A stretch of 64,000 nt of DNA, taken from NCBI RefSeq assembly GCF_027744825.2, contig NW_026527055.1, positions 434,001-498,000 on the forward strand. Direction: 5' to 3'. The position numbers and the translations under genes were made by a program. The stretch is from Synchiropus splendidus (lineage: Eukaryota; Chordata; Actinopteri; Syngnathiformes; Callionymidae). The notes below the pieces were generated by a model that ran no database searches, was not told where the DNA came from, and worked only from the letters and a program-made list of their open reading frames with translations. Positions 48,503 through 62,038 of the stretch are shown piece by piece. Position 1 is the stretch's first letter, and every line of letters starts with the position of its first letter.

Positions 48503-50006
48503 TCCGAAACCCACCTTATATCAGGCTGAAAAGTGTTTTTACGCATTGTGCCATAACTTTTCAGGGAAGCTTCAGAACATGAAATTTTAACCTCCCACTA
48601 TAGCAGAAAGGGTCTTTCTAGTAGGTGCACATCAAATCTAAGCTCTCTGAAGTGTTTTTCGAAAGTTATCAACTCTTTTATGTTTGGCGTTCCGAAACCC
48701 ACCTTATCTCAGGCTGAAAAGCGTTTTTTTGCATTGTGCCATAACTTTTCAGGAAAGCTTCAGAACATGAAATTTTAACCTCCCACTATAGCAGAAAGGG
48801 TCTTTCTAGTAGTTGCACATCAAATCTAAACTGTCTGAAGTGTTTTTCCAAAGTTATTAACACTTTTATGTTTGGCGTTCCGAAACCCACCTTATCTCAG
48901 GCTGAAAAGCGTTTTTGTGCATTGTGCCATAACTTTTCAGGGAACCTTCAGAACATGAAATTTTAACCTCCCACTATAGCAGAAAGGGTCTTTCTAGTAG
49001 TTGCACATCAAATCTAAACTGTCTGAAGTGTTTTTCCAAAGTTATTAACACTTTTATGTTTGGCGTTTCGAAACCCACCTTATCTCAGGCTGAAAAGCGT
49101 TTTTGTGCATTGTGCCATAACTTTTCAGGGAAGCTTCAGAACATGAAATTTTAACCTCCCACTATAGCAGAAAGGGTCTTTCTAGTAGTTGCACATCAAA
49201 TCTAAACTGTCTGAAGTGTTTTTCCAAAGTTATCAACACTTTTATGTTTGGCGTTCCGAAACCCACCTTATCTCAGGCTGAAAAGCGTTTTTACGAATTG
49301 TGCCATAACTTTTCAGGGAAGCTTCAGAACATGAAATTTTAACCTCCCACTATAGCAGAAAGGGTCTTTCTAGTAGGTGCACATCAAATCTAAGCTGTCT
49401 GAAGTGTTTTTCGAAAGTTATCAACACTTTTATGTTTGGCGTTCCGAAACCCACCTTATCTCAGGCTGAAAAGCGTTTTTGTGCATTGTGCCATAACTTT
49501 TCAGGGAAGCTTCAGAACATGAAATTTTAACCTCCCACTATAGCAGAAAGGGTCTTTCTAGTAGTTGCACATCAAATCTAAGCTGTCTGAAGTGTTTTTC
49601 AAAAGTTATCAACACTTTTATGTTTGGCGTTCCGAAACCCACGTTATCTCAGGCTGAAAAGCGTTTTTACGCATTGTGCCATAACTTTTCAGGGAAGCTT
49701 CAGAACATGAAATTTTAACCTCCCACTATAGCAGAAAGGGTCTTTCTAGTAGGTGCACATCAAATCTAAGCTCTCTGAAGTGTTTTTCGAAAGTTATCAA
49801 CACTTTTATGTTTGGCGTTCCGAAACCCACCTTATCTCAGGCTGAAAAGCGTTTTTGTGCATTGTGCCATAACTTTTCAGGAAAGCTTCAGAACATGAAA
49901 TTTTAACCTCCCACTATAGCAGAAAGGGTCTTTCTAGTAGTTGCACATCAAATCTAAGCTGTCTGAAGTGTTTTTCAAAAGTTATCAACACTTTTATGTT
50001 TGGCGT
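48503..50006 (+). repeat. Main HOR copy 2 (8 monomers, deleted)
   Basis: Units 1-6 (48503-49630) are followed directly by A2 (49631) and G (49819), then unit 1 of the next copy. Units 7-9 and 12-16 are missing, if A2-G are read as 10-11. Unit 3 (48879) has the GGGAACC marker. Private: AACTCTTTT near 48672 and CACGTTATC near 49651. Confidence 0.88.
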
Positions 50007-52826
50007 TCCGAAACCCACCTTATATCAGGCTGAAAAGTGTTTTTACGCATTGTGCCATAACTTTTCAGGGAAGCTTCAGAACATGAAATTTTAACCTCCC
50101 ACTATAGCAGAAAGGGTCTTTCTAGTAGGTGCACATCAAATCTAAGCTCTCTGAAGTGTTTTTCGAAAGTTATCAACACTTTTATGTTTGGCGTTCCGAA
50201 ACCCACCTTATCTCAGGCTGAAAAGCGTTTTTTTGCATTGTGCCATAACTTTTCAGGAAAGCTTCAGAACATGAAATTTTAACCTCCCACTATAGCAGAA
50301 AGGGTCTTTCTAGTAGTTGCACATCAAATCTAAACTGTCTGAAGTGTTTTTCCAAAGTTATTAACACTTTTATGTTTGGCGTTCCGAAACCCACCTTATC
50401 TCAGGCTGAAAAGCGTTTTTGTGCATTGTGCCATAACTTTTCAGGGAACCTTCAGAACATGAAATTTTAACCTCCCACTATAGCAGAAAGGGTCTTTCTA
50501 GTAGTTGCACATCAAATCTAAACTGTCTGAAGTGTTTTTCCAAAGTTATTAACACTTTTATGTTTGGCGTTTCGAAACCCACCTTATCTCAGGCTGAAAA
50601 GCGTTTTTGTGCATTGTGCCATAACTTTTCAGGGAAGCTTCAGAACATGAAATTTTAACCTCCCACTATAGCAGAAAGGGTCTTTCTAGTAGTTGCACAT
50701 CAAATCTAAACTGTCTGAAGTGTTTTTCCAAAGTTATCAACACTTTTATGTTTGGCGTTCCGAAACCCACCTTATCTCAGGCTGAAAAGCGTTTTTACGA
50801 ATTGTGCCATAACTTTTCAGGGAAGCTTCAGAACATGAAATTTTAACCTCCCACTATAGCAGAAAGGGTCTTTCTAGTAGGTGCACATCAAATCTAAGCT
50901 GTCTGAAGTGTTTTTCGAAAGTTATCAACACTTTTATGTTTGGCGTTCCGAAACCCACCTTATCTCAGGCTGAAAAGCGTTTTTGTGCATTGTGCCATAA
51001 CTTTTCAGGGAAGCTTCAGAACATGAAATTTTAACCTCCCACTATAGCAGAAAGGGTCTTTCTAGTAGTTGCACATCAAATCTAAGCTGTCTGAAGTGTT
51101 TTTCAAAAGTTATCAACACTTTTATGTTTGGCGTTCCGAAACCCACCTTATCTCAGGCTGAAAAGCGTTTTTGTGCATTGTGCCATAACTTTTCAGGAAA
51201 GCTTCAGAACATGAAATTTTAACCTCCCACTATAGCAGAAAGGGGCTTTCTAGTAGTTGCACATCAAATCTAAACTGTCTGAAGTGTTTTTCCAAAGTTA
51301 TCAACACTTTTATGTTTGGCGTTCCGAAACCCACCTTATCTCAGGCTGAAATGCGTTTTTGTGCATTGTGCCATAACTTTTCAGGGAAGCTTCAGAACAT
51401 GAAATTTTAACCTCCCACTATAGCAGAAAGGGTCTTTCTAGTAGTTGCACATCAAATCTAAGCTGTCTGAAGTGTTTTTCAAAAGTTATCAACACTTTTA
51501 TGTTTGGCGTTCCGAAACCCACCTTATCTCAGGCTGAAAAGCGTTTTTACGCATTGTGCCATAACTTTTCAGGGAAGCTTCAGAACATGAAATTTTAACC
51601 TCCCACTATAGCAGAAAGGGTCTTTCTAGTAGGTGCACATCAAATCTAAGCTCTCTGAAGTGTTTTTCGAAAGTTATCAACACTTTTATGTTTGGCGTTC
51701 CGAAACCCACCTTATCTCAGGCTGAAAAGCGTTTTTGTGCATTGTGCCATAACTTTTCAGGAAAGCTTCAGAACATGAAATTTTAACCTCCCACTATAGC
51801 AGAAAGGGTCTTTCTAGTAGTTGCACATCAAATCTAAGCTGTCTGAAGTGTTTTTCAAAAGTTATCAACACTTTTATGTTTGGCGTTCCGAAACCCACCT
51901 TATCTCAGGCTGAAAAGCGTTTTTGTGCATTGTGCCATAACTTTTCACGAAAGCTGCAGAACATGAAATTTTAACCTCCCACTATAGCAGAAAGGGTCTT
52001 TCTAGTAGTTGCACATCAAATCTAAACTGTCTGAAGTGTTTTTCCAAAGTTATCAACACTTTTATGTTTGGCGTTCCGAAACCCACCTTATCTCAGGCTG
52101 AAAAGCGTTTTTACGCATTGTGCCATAACTTTTCAGGGAAGCTTCAGAAAATGAAATTTTAACCTCCCACTATAGCAGAAAGGGTCTTTCTAGTAGTTGC
52201 ACATCAAATCTAAACTGTCTGAAGTGTTTTTCAAAAGTTATCAACACTTTTATGTTTGGCGTTCCGAAACCCACCTTATCTCAGGCTGAAAAGCGTTTTT
52301 GTGCATTGTGCCATAACTTTTCAGGAAAGCTTCAGAACATGAAATTTTAACCTCCCACTATAGCAGAAAGGGTCTTTCTAGTAGTTGCACATCAAATCTA
52401 AACTGTCTGAAGTGTTTTTCCAAAGTTATCAACACTTTTATGTTTGGCGTTCCGAAACCCACCTTATCTCAGGCTGAAAAGCGTTTTTACGCATTGTGCC
52501 ATAACTTTTCAGGGAAGCTTCAGAACATGAAATTTTAACCTCCCACTATAGCAGAAAGGGTCTTTCTAGTAGGTGCACATCAAATCTAAGCTCTCTGAAG
52601 TGTTTTTCGAAAGTTATCAACACTTTTATGTTTGGCGTTCCGAAACCCACCTTATCTCAGGCTGAAAAGCGTTTTTGTGCATTGTGCCATAACTTTTCAG
52701 GAAAGCTTCAGAACATGAAATTTTAACCTCCCACTATAGCAGAAAGGGTCTTTCTAGTAGTTGCACATCAAATCTAAGCTGTCTGAAGTGTTTTTCAAAA
52801 GTTATCAACAATTTTATGTTTGGCGT
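50007..52826 (+). repeat. Main HOR copy 3 (15 monomers)
   Basis: All units are present in order except unit 9 (the CTTGAG D unit): unit 8 (51323) is followed by unit 10 (51511). The CTGCAG unit (51887) has a private TTCACGAAAG. The length is exactly 15 x 188 = 2820 bp. Confidence 0.9.
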
Positions 52827-55270
52827 TCCGAAACCCACCTTATATCAGGCTGAAAAGTGTTTTTACGCATTGTGCCATAACTTTTCAGGGAAGCTTCAGA
52901 ACATGAAATTTTAACCTCCCACTATAGCAGAAAGGGTCTTTCTAGTAGGTGCACATCAAATCTAAGCTCTCTGAAGTGTTTTTCGAAAGTTATCAACACT
53001 TTTATGTTTGGCGTTCCGAAACCCACCTTATCTCAGGCTGAAAAGCGTTTTTTTGCATTGTGCCATAACTTTTCAGGAAAGCTTCAGAACATGAAATTTT
53101 AACCTCCCACTATAGCAGAAAGGGTCTTTCTAGTAGTTGCACATCAAATCTAAACTGTCTGAAGTGTTTTTCCAAAGTTATTAACACTTTTATGTTTGGC
53201 GTTCCGAAACCCACCTTATCTCAGGCTGAAAAGCGTTTTTGTGCATTGTGCCATAACTTTTCAGGGAACCTTCAGAACATGAAATTTTAACCTCCCACTA
53301 TAGCAGAAAGGGTCTTTCTAGTAGTTGCACATCAAATCTAAACTGTCTGAAGTGTTTTTCCAAAGTTATTAACACTTTTATGTTTGGCGTTTCGAAACCC
53401 ACCTTATCTCAGGCTGAAAAGCGTTTTTGTGCATTGTGCCATAACTTTTCAGGGAAGCTTCAGAACATGAAATTTTAACCTCCCACTATAGCAGAAAGGG
53501 TCTTTCTAGTAGTTGCACATCAAATCTAAACTGTCTGAAGTGTTTTTCCAAAGTTATCAACACTTTTATGTTTGGCGTTCCGAAACCCACCTTATCTCAG
53601 GCTGAAAAGCGTTTTTACGAATTGTGCCATAACTTTTCAGGGAAGCTTCAGAACATGAAATTTTAACCTCCCACTATAGCAGAAAGGGTCTTTCTAGTAG
53701 GTGCACATCAAATCTAAGCTGTCTGAAGTGTTTTTCGAAAGTTATCAACACTTTTATGTTTGGCGTTCCGAAACCCACCTTATCTCAGGCTGAAAAGCGT
53801 TTTTGTGCATTGTGCCATAACTTTTCAGGGAAGCTTCAGAACATGAAATTTTAACCTCCCACTATAGCAGAAAGGGTCTTTCTAGTAGTTGCACATCAAA
53901 TCTAAGCTGTCTGAAGTGTTTTTCAAAAGTTATCAACACTTTTATGTTTGGCGTTCCGAAACCCACCTTATCTCAGGCTGAAAAGCGTTTTTGTGCATTG
54001 TGCCATAACTTTTCAGGAAAGCTTCAGAACATGAAATTTTAACCTCCCACTATAGCAGAAAGGGGCTTTCTAGTAGTTGCACATCAAATCTAAACTGTCT
54101 GAAGTGTTTTTCCAAAGTTATCAACACTTTTATGTTTGGCGTTCCGAAACCCACCTTATCTCAGGCTGAAATGCGTTTTTGTGCATTGTGCCATAACTTT
54201 TCAGGGAAGCTTCAGAACATGAAATTTTAACCTCCCACTATAGCAGAAAGGGTCTTTCTAGTAGTTGCACATCAAATCTAAGCTGTCTGAAGTGTTTTTC
54301 AAAAGTTATCAACACTTTTATGTTTGGCGTTCCGAAACCCACCTTATCTCAGGCTGAAAAGCGTTTTTGTGCATTGTGCCATAACTTTTCAGGAAAGCTT
54401 GAGAACATGAAATTTTAACCTCCCACTATAGCAGAAAGGGTCTTTCTAGTAGTTGCACATCAAATCTAAACTGTCTGAAGTGTTTTTCCAAAGTTATCAA
54501 CACTTTTATGTTTGGCGTTCCGAAACCCACCTTATCTCAGGCTGAAAAGCGTTTTTACGCATTGTGCCATAACTTTTCAGGGAAGCTTCAGAACATGAAA
54601 TTTTAACCTCCCACTATAGCAGAAAGGGTCTTTCTAGTAGGTGCACATCAAATCTAAGCTCTCTGAAGTGTTTTTCGAAAGTTATCAACACTTTTATGTT
54701 TGGCGTTCCGAAACCCACCTTATCTCAGGCTGAAAAGCGTTTTTGTGCATTGTGCCATAACTTTTCAGGAAAGCTTCAGAACATGAAATTTTAACCTCCC
54801 ACTATAGCAGAAAGGGTCTTTTTAGTAGTTGCACATCAAATCTAAGCTGTCTGAAGTGTTTTTCAAAAGTTATCAACACTTTTATGTTTGGCGTTCCGAA
54901 ACCCACCTTATCTCAGGCTGAAAAGCGTTTTTGTGCATTGTGCCATAACTTTTCAGGAAAGCTGCAGAACATGAAATTTTAACCTCCCACTATAGCAGAA
55001 AGGGTCTTTCTAGTAGTTGCACATCAAATCTAAACTGTCTGAAGTGTTTTTCCAAAGTTATCAACACTTTTATGTTTGGCGTTCCGAAACCCACCTTATC
55101 TCAGGCTGAAAAGCGTTTTTACGCATTGTGCCATAACTTTTCAGGGAAGCTTCAGAAAATGAAATTTTAACCTCCCACTATAGCAGAAAGGGTCTTTCTA
55201 GTAGTTGCACATCAAATCTAAACTGTCTGAAGTGTTTTTCAAAAGTTATCAACACTTTTATGTTTGGCGT

Positions 55271-55458
55271 TCCGAAACCCACCTTATCTCAGGCTGAAAA
55301 GCGTTTTTGTGCATTGTGCCATAACTTTTCAGGAAAGCTTCAGAACATGAAATTTTAACCTCCCACTATAGCAGAAAGGGTCTTTCTAGTAGGTGCACAT
55401 CAAATCTAAGCTCTCTGAAGTGTTTTTCGAAAGTTATCAACACTTTTATGTTTGGCGT
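55271..55458 (+). repeat. Fusion monomer, unit 14 left / unit 15 right
   Basis: GT at 39-40 and A64 (D, unit 14), then G123, G140, C143 and G159 (A2, unit 15). The switch lies between positions 65 and 122, and the fusion keeps the 188-bp register. The same fusion recurs at 55835. Confidence 0.9.
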
Positions 55459-55646
55459 TCCGAAACCCACCTTATCTCAGGCTGAAAAGCGTTTTTGTGC
55501 ATTGTGCCATAACTTTTCAGGAAAGCTTCAGAACATGAAATTTTAACCTCCCACTATAGCAGAAAGGGTCTTTCTAGTAGTTGCACATCAAATCTAAGCT
55601 GTCTGAAGTGTTTTTCAAAAGTTATCAACACTTTTATGTTTGGCGT

Positions 55647-55834
55647 TCCGAAACCCACCTTATCTCAGGCTGAAAAGCGTTTTTGTGCATTGTGCCATAA
55701 CTTTTCAGGAAAGCTGCAGAACATGAAATTTTAACCTCCCACTATAGCAGAAAGGGTCTTTCTAGTAGTTGCACATCAAATCTAAACTGTCTGAAGTGTT
55801 TTTCAAAAGTTATCAACACTTTTATGTTTGGCGT
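55647..55834 (+). repeat. Fusion monomer, unit 12 left / unit 13 right
   Basis: GT, A64 and CTGCAG (unit 12) are joined to A140 with A159 (unit 13). A normal unit 12 has C159. The crossover lies between about positions 72 and 158. Confidence 0.88.
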
Positions 55835-56022
55835 TCCGAAACCCACCTTATCTCAGGCTGAAAAGCGTTTTTGTGCATTGTGCCATAACTTTTCAGGAAA
55901 GCTTCAGAACATGAAATTTTAACCTCCCACTATAGCAGAAAGGGTCTTTCTAGTAGGTGCACATCAAATCTAAGCTCTCTGAAGTGTTTTTCGAAAGTTA
56001 TCAACACTTTTATGTTTGGCGT
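55835..56022 (+). repeat. Fusion monomer 14/15, second copy
   Basis: It has the same diagnostic states as 55271. The three-monomer stretch 55271-55834 followed by this unit looks like a tandem trimer duplication that carried one fusion along. Confidence 0.88.
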
Positions 56023-57150
56023 TCCGAAACCCACCTTATCTCAGGCTGAAAAGCGTTTTTGTGCATTGTGCCATAACTTTTCAGGAAAGCTTCAGAACAT
56101 GAAATTTTAACCTCCCACTATAGCAGAAAGGGTCTTTCTAGTAGTTGCACATCAAATCTAAGCTGTCTGAAGTGTTTTTCAAAAGTTATCAACACTTTTA
56201 TGTTTGGCGTTCCGAAACCCACCTTATCTCAGGCTGAAAAGCGTTTTTGTGCATTGTGCCATAACTTTTCAGGAAAGCTGCAGAACATGAAATTTTAACC
56301 TCCCACTATAGCAGAAAGGGTCTTTCTAGTAGTTGCACATCAAATCTAAACTGTCTGAAGTGTTTTTCCAAAGTTATCAACACTTTTATGTTTGGCGTTC
56401 CGAAACCCACCTTATCTCAGGCTGAAAAGCGTTTTTACGCATTGTGCCATAACTTTTCAGGGAAGCTTCAGAAAATGAAATTTTAACCTCCCACTATAGC
56501 AGAAAGGGTCTTTCTAGTAGTTGCACATCAAATCTAAACTGTCTGAAGTGTTTTTCAAAAGTTATCAACACTTTTATGTTTGGCGTTCCGAAACCCACCT
56601 TATCTCAGGCTGAAAAGCGTTTTTGTGCATTGTGCCATAACTTTTCAGGAAAGCTTCAGAACATGAAATTTTAACCTCCCACTATAGCAGAAAGGGTCTT
56701 TCTAGTAGTTGCACATCAAATCTAAACTGTCTGAAGTGTTTTTCCAAAGTTATCAACACTTTTATGTTTGGTGTTCCGAAACCCACCTTATCTCAGGCTG
56801 AAAAGCGTTTTTACGCATTGTGCCATAACTTTTCAGGGAAGCTTCAGAACATGAAATTTTAACCTCCCACTATAGCAGAAAGGGTCTTTCTAGTAGGTGC
56901 ACATCAAATCTAAGCTCTCTGAAGTGTTTTTCGAAAGTTATCAACACTTTTATGTTTGGCGTTCCGAAACCCACCTTATCTCAGGCTGAAAAGCGTTTTT
57001 GTGCATTGTGCCATAACTTTTCAGGAAAGCTTCAGAACATGAAATTTTAACCTCCCACTATAGCAGAAAGGGTCTTTCTAGTAGTTGCACATCAAATCTA
57101 AGCTGTCTGAAGTGTTTTTCAAAAGTTATCAACACTTTTATGTTTGGCGT

Positions 57151-60100
57151 TCCGAAACCCACCTTATATCAGGCTGAAAAGTGTTTTTACGCATTGTGCC
57201 ATAACTTTTCAGGGAAGCTTCAGAACATGAAATTTTAACCTCCCACTATAGCAGAAAGGGTCTTTCTAGTAGGTGCACATCAAATCTAAGCTCTCTGAAG
57301 TGTTTTTCGAAAGTTATCAACACTTTTATGTTTGGCGTTCCGAAACCCACCTTATCTCAGGCTGAAAAGCGTTTTTTTGCATTGTGCCATAACTTTTCAG
57401 GAAAGCTTCAGAACATGAAATTTTAACCTCCCACTATAGCAGAAAGGGTCTTTCTAGTAGTTGCACATCAAATCTAAACTGTCTGAAGTGTTTTTCCAAA
57501 GTTATTAACACTTTTATGTTTGGCGTTCCGAAACCCACCTTATCTCAGGCTGAAAAGCGTTTTTGTGCATTGTGCCATAACTTTTCAGGGAACCTTCAGA
57601 ACATGAAATTTTAACCTCCCACTATAGCAGAAAGGGTCTTTCTAGTAGTTGCACATCAAATCTAAACTGTCTGAAGTGTTTTTCCAAAGTTATTAACACT
57701 TTTATGTTTGGCGTTTCGAAACCCACCTTATCTCAGGCTGAAAAGCGTTTTTGTGCATTGTGCCATAACTTTTCAGGGAAGCTTCAGAACATGAAATTTT
57801 AACCTCCCACTATAGCAGAAAGGGTCTTTCTAGTAGTTGCACATCAAATCTAAACTGTCTGAAGTGTTTTTCCAAAGTTATCAACACTTTTATGTTTGGC
57901 GTTCCGAAACCCACCTTATCTCAGGCTGAAAAGCGTTTTTACGAATTGTGCCATAACTTTTCAGGGAAGCTTCAGAACATGAAATTTTAACCTCCCACTA
58001 TAGCAGAAAGGGTCTTTCTAGTAGGTGCACATCAAATCTAAGCTGTCTGAAGTGTTTTTCGAAAGTTATCAACACTTTTATGTTTGGCGTTCCGAAACCC
58101 ACCTTATCTCAGGCTGAAAAGCGTTTTTGTGCATTGTGCCATAACTTTTCAGGGAAGCTTCAGAACATGAAATTTTAACCTCCCACTATAGCAGAAAGGG
58201 TCTTTCTAGTAGTTGCACATCAAATCTAAGCTGTCTGAAGTGTTTTTCAAAAGTTATCAACACTTTTATGTTTGGCGTTCCGAAACCCACCTTATCTCAG
58301 GCTGAAAAGCGTTTTTGTGCATTGTGCCATAACTTTTCAGGAAAGCTTCAGAACATGAAATTTTAACCTCCCACTATAGCAGAAAGGGGCTTTCTAGTAG
58401 TTGCACATCAAATCTAAACTGTCTGAAGTGTTTTTCCAAAGTTATCAACACTTTTATGTTTGGCGTTCCGAAACCCACCTTATCTCAGGCTGAAATGCGT
58501 TTTTGTGCATTGTGCCATAACTTTTCAGGGAAGCTTCAGAACATGAAATTTTAACCTCCCACTATAGCAGAAAGGGTCTTTCTAGTAGTTGCACATCAAA
58601 TCTAAGCTGTCTGAAGTGTTTTTCAAAAGTTATCAACACTTTTATGTTTGGCGTTCCGAAACCCACCTTATCTCAGGCTGAAAAGCGTTTTTGTGCATTG
58701 TGCCATAACTTTTCAGGAAAGCTTGAGAACATGAAATTTTAATCTCCCACTATAGCAGAAAGGGTCTTTCTAGTAGTTGCACATCAAATCTAAACTGTCT
58801 GAAGTGTTTTTCCAAAGTTATCAACACTTTTATGTTTGGCGTTCCGAAACCCACCTTATCTCAGGCTGAAAAGCGTTTTTACGCATTGTGCCATAACTTT
58901 TCAGGGAAGCTTCAGAACATGAAATTTTAACCTCCCACTATAGCAGAAAGGGTCTTTCTAGTAGGTGCACATCAAATCTAAGCTCTCTGAAGTGTTTTTC
59001 GAAAGTTATCAACACTTTTATGTTTGGCGTTCCGAAACCCACCTTATCTCAGGCTGAAAAGCGTTTTTGTGCATTGTGCCATAACTTTTCAGGAAAGCTT
59101 CAGAACATGAAATTTTAACCTCCCACTATAGCAGAAAGGGTCTTTCTAGTAGTTGCACATCAAATCTAAGCTGTCTGAAGTGTTTTTCAAAAGTTATCAA
59201 CACTTTTATGTTTGGCGTTCCGAAACCCACCTTATCTCAGGCTGAAAAGCGTTTTTGTGCATTGTGCCATAACTTTTCAGGAAAGCTGCAGAACATGAAA
59301 TTTTAACCTCCCACTATAGCAGAAAGGGTCTTTCTAGTAGTTGCACATCAAATCTAAACTGTCTGAAGTGTTTTTCCAAAGTTATCAACACTTTTATGTT
59401 TGGCGTTCCGAAACCCACCTTATCTCAGGCTGAAAAGCGTTTTTACGCATTGTGCCATAACTTTTCAGGGAAGCTTCAGAAAATGAAATTTTAACCTCCC
59501 ACTATAGCAGAAAGGGTCTTTCTAGTAGTTGCACATCAAATCTAAACTGTCTGAAGTGTTTTTCAAAAGTTATCAACACTTTTATGTTTGGCGTTCCGAA
59601 ACCCACCTTATCTCAGGCTGAAAAGCGTTTTTGTGCATTGTGCCATAACTTTTCAGGAAAGCTTCAGAACATGAAATTTTAACCTCCCACTATAGCAGAA
59701 AGGGTCTTTCTAGTAGTTGCACATCAAATCTAAACTGTCTGAAGTGTTTTTCCAAAGTTATCAACACTTTTATGTTTGGCGTTCCGAAACCCACCTTATC
59801 TCAGGCTGAAAAGCGTTTTTACGCATTGTGCCATAACTTTTCAGGGAAGCTTCAGAACATGAAATTTTAACCTCCCACTATAGCAGAAAGGGTCTTTCTA
59901 GTAGGTGCACATCAAATCTAAGCTCTCTGAAGTGTTTTTCGAAAGTTATCAACACTTTTATGTTTGGCGTTCCGAAACCCACCTTATCTCAGGCTGAAAA
60001 GCGTTTTTGTGCATTGTGCCATAACTTTTCAGGAAAGCTTCAGAACATGAAATTTTAACCTCCCACTATAGCAGAAAGGGTCTTTCTAGTAGTTGCACAT

Positions 60101-60158
60101 CAAATCTAAGCTGTCTGAAGTGTTTTTCAAAAGTTATCAACACTTTTATGTTTGGCGT
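57151..60158 (+). repeat. Main HOR copy 5 (canonical 16 monomers)
   Basis: This is the one complete copy without extra or missing units: 1 TATATC A2 57151, 2 seven-T D2 57339, 3 GGGAACC 57527, 4 TTTCG 57715, 5 ACGAATTG 57903, 6 C 58091, 7 GGGGC D 58279, 8 AAATGCG C 58467, 9 CTTGAG D 58655, 10 A2 58843, 11 G 59031, 12 CTGCAG D 59219, 13 GAAAATG 59407, 14 D 59595, 15 A2 59783, 16 G 59971. 16 x 188 = 3008 bp. Unit 9 has a private AATCTCCC. Confidence 0.92.
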
Positions 60159-62038
60159 TCCGAAACCCACCTTATATCAGGCTGAAAAGTGTTTTTACGC
60201 ATTGTGCCATAACTTTTCAGGGAAGCTTCAGAACATGAAATTTTAACCTCCCACTATAGCAGAAAGGGTCTTTCTAGTAGGTGCACATCAAATCTAAGCT
60301 CTCTGAAGTGTTTTTCGAAAGTTATCAACACTTTTATGTTTGGCGTTCCGAAACCCACCTTATCTCAGGCTGAAAAGCGTTTTTTTGCATTGTGCCATAA
60401 CTTTTCAGGAAAGATTCAGAACATGAAATTTTAACCTCCCACTATAGCAGAAAGGGTCTTTCTAGTAGTTGCACATCAAATCTAAACTGTCTGAAGTGTT
60501 TTTCCAAAGTTATTAACACTTTTATGTTTGGCGTTCCGAAACCCACCTTATCTCAGGCTGAAAAGCGTTTTTGTGCATTGTGCCATAACTTTTCAGGGAA
60601 CCTTCAGAACATGAAATTTTAACCTCCCACTATAGCAGAAAGGGTCTTTCTAGTAGTTGCACATCAAATCTAAACTGTCTGAAGTGTTTTTCCAAAGTTA
60701 TTAACACTTTTATGTTTGGCGTTTCGAAACCCACCTTATCTCAGGCTGAAAAGCGTTTTTGTGCATTGTGCCATAACTTTTCAGGGAAGCTTCAGAACAT
60801 GAAATTTTAACCTCCCACTATAGCAGAAAGGGTCTTTCTAGTAGTTGCACATCAAATCTAAACTGTCTGAAGTGTTTTTCCAAAGTTATCAACACTTTTA
60901 TGTTTGGCGTTCCGAAACCCACCTTATCTCAGGCTGAAAAGCGTTTTTACGAATTGTGCCATAACTTTTCAGGGAAGCTTCAGAACATGAAATTTTAACC
61001 TCCCACTATAGCAGAAAGGGTCTTTCTAGTAGGTGCACATCAAATCTAAGCTGTCTGAAGTGTTTTTCGAAAGTTATCAACACTTTTATGTTTGGCGTTC
61101 CTAAACCCACCTTATCTCAGGCTGAAAAGCGTTTTTGTGCATTGTGCCATAACTTTTCAGGAAAGCTTCAGAACATGAAATTTTAACCTCCCACTATAGC
61201 AGAAAGGGTCTTTCTAGTAGTTGCACATCAAATCTAAGCTGTCTGAAGTGTTTTTCAAAAGTTATCAACACTTTTATGTTTGGCGTTCCGAAACCCACCT
61301 TATCTCAGGCTGAAAAGCGTTTTTGTGCATTGTGCCATAACTTTTCAGGAAAGCTGCAGAACATGAAATTTTAACCTCCCACTATAGCAGAAAGGGTCTT
61401 TCTAGTAGTTGCACATCAAATCTAAACTGTCTGAAGTGTTTTTCCAAAGTTATCAACACTTTTATGTTTGGCGTTCCGAAACCCACCTTATCTCAGGCTG
61501 AAAAGCGTTTTTACGCATTGTGCCATAACTTTTCAGGGAAGCTTCAGAAAATGAAATTTTAACCTCCCACTATAGCAGAAAGGGTCTTTCTAGTAGTTGC
61601 ACATCAAATCTAAACTGTCTGAAGTGTTTTTCAAAAGTTATCAACACTTTTATGTTTGGCGTTCCGAAACCCACCTTATCTCAGGCTGAAAAGCGTTTTT
61701 GTGCATTGTGCCATAACTTTTCAGGAAAGCTTCAGAACATGAAATTTTAACCTCCCACTATAGCAGAAAGGGTCTTTCTAGTAGTTGCACATCAAATCTA
61801 AACTGTCTGAAGTGTTTTTCCAAAGTTATCAACACTTTTATGTTTGGCGTTCCGAAACCCACCTTATCTCAGGCTGAAAAGCGTTTTTACGCATTGTGCC
61901 ATAACTTTTCAGGGAAGCTTCAGAACATGAAATTTTAACCTCCCACTATAGCAGAAAGGGTCTTTCTAGTAGTTGCACATCAAATCTAAACTGTCTGAAG
62001 TGCTTTTCGAAAGTTATCAACACTTTTATGTTTGGCGT
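60159..62038 (+). repeat. Main HOR copy 6 (units 6-10 deleted)
   Basis: Units 1-5 (60159-61098) are followed by a G unit (61099, starting TCCTAAACC), then CTGCAG D (61287), GAAAATG (61475), D (61663) and an A-like unit (61851) with T123, A140 and GTGCTTTTCGA. Units 6-10 are absent. Unit 2 has AAGATTC, which removes its HindIII site. Confidence 0.87.

Larger units (their letters stand above)
52827..57150 (+). repeat. Main HOR copy 4 (23 monomers, internally expanded)
   Basis: Units 1-13 run normally (52827-55270). Then come a 14/15 fusion (55271), G (55459), a 12/13 fusion (55647), a second 14/15 fusion (55835), G (56023), and units 12-16 (56211-57150). The fusions carry left-hand markers of one unit and right-hand markers of the next, so the expansion arose by repeated unequal exchange inside the HOR. 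23 x 188 = 4324 bp. Confidence 0.9.
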
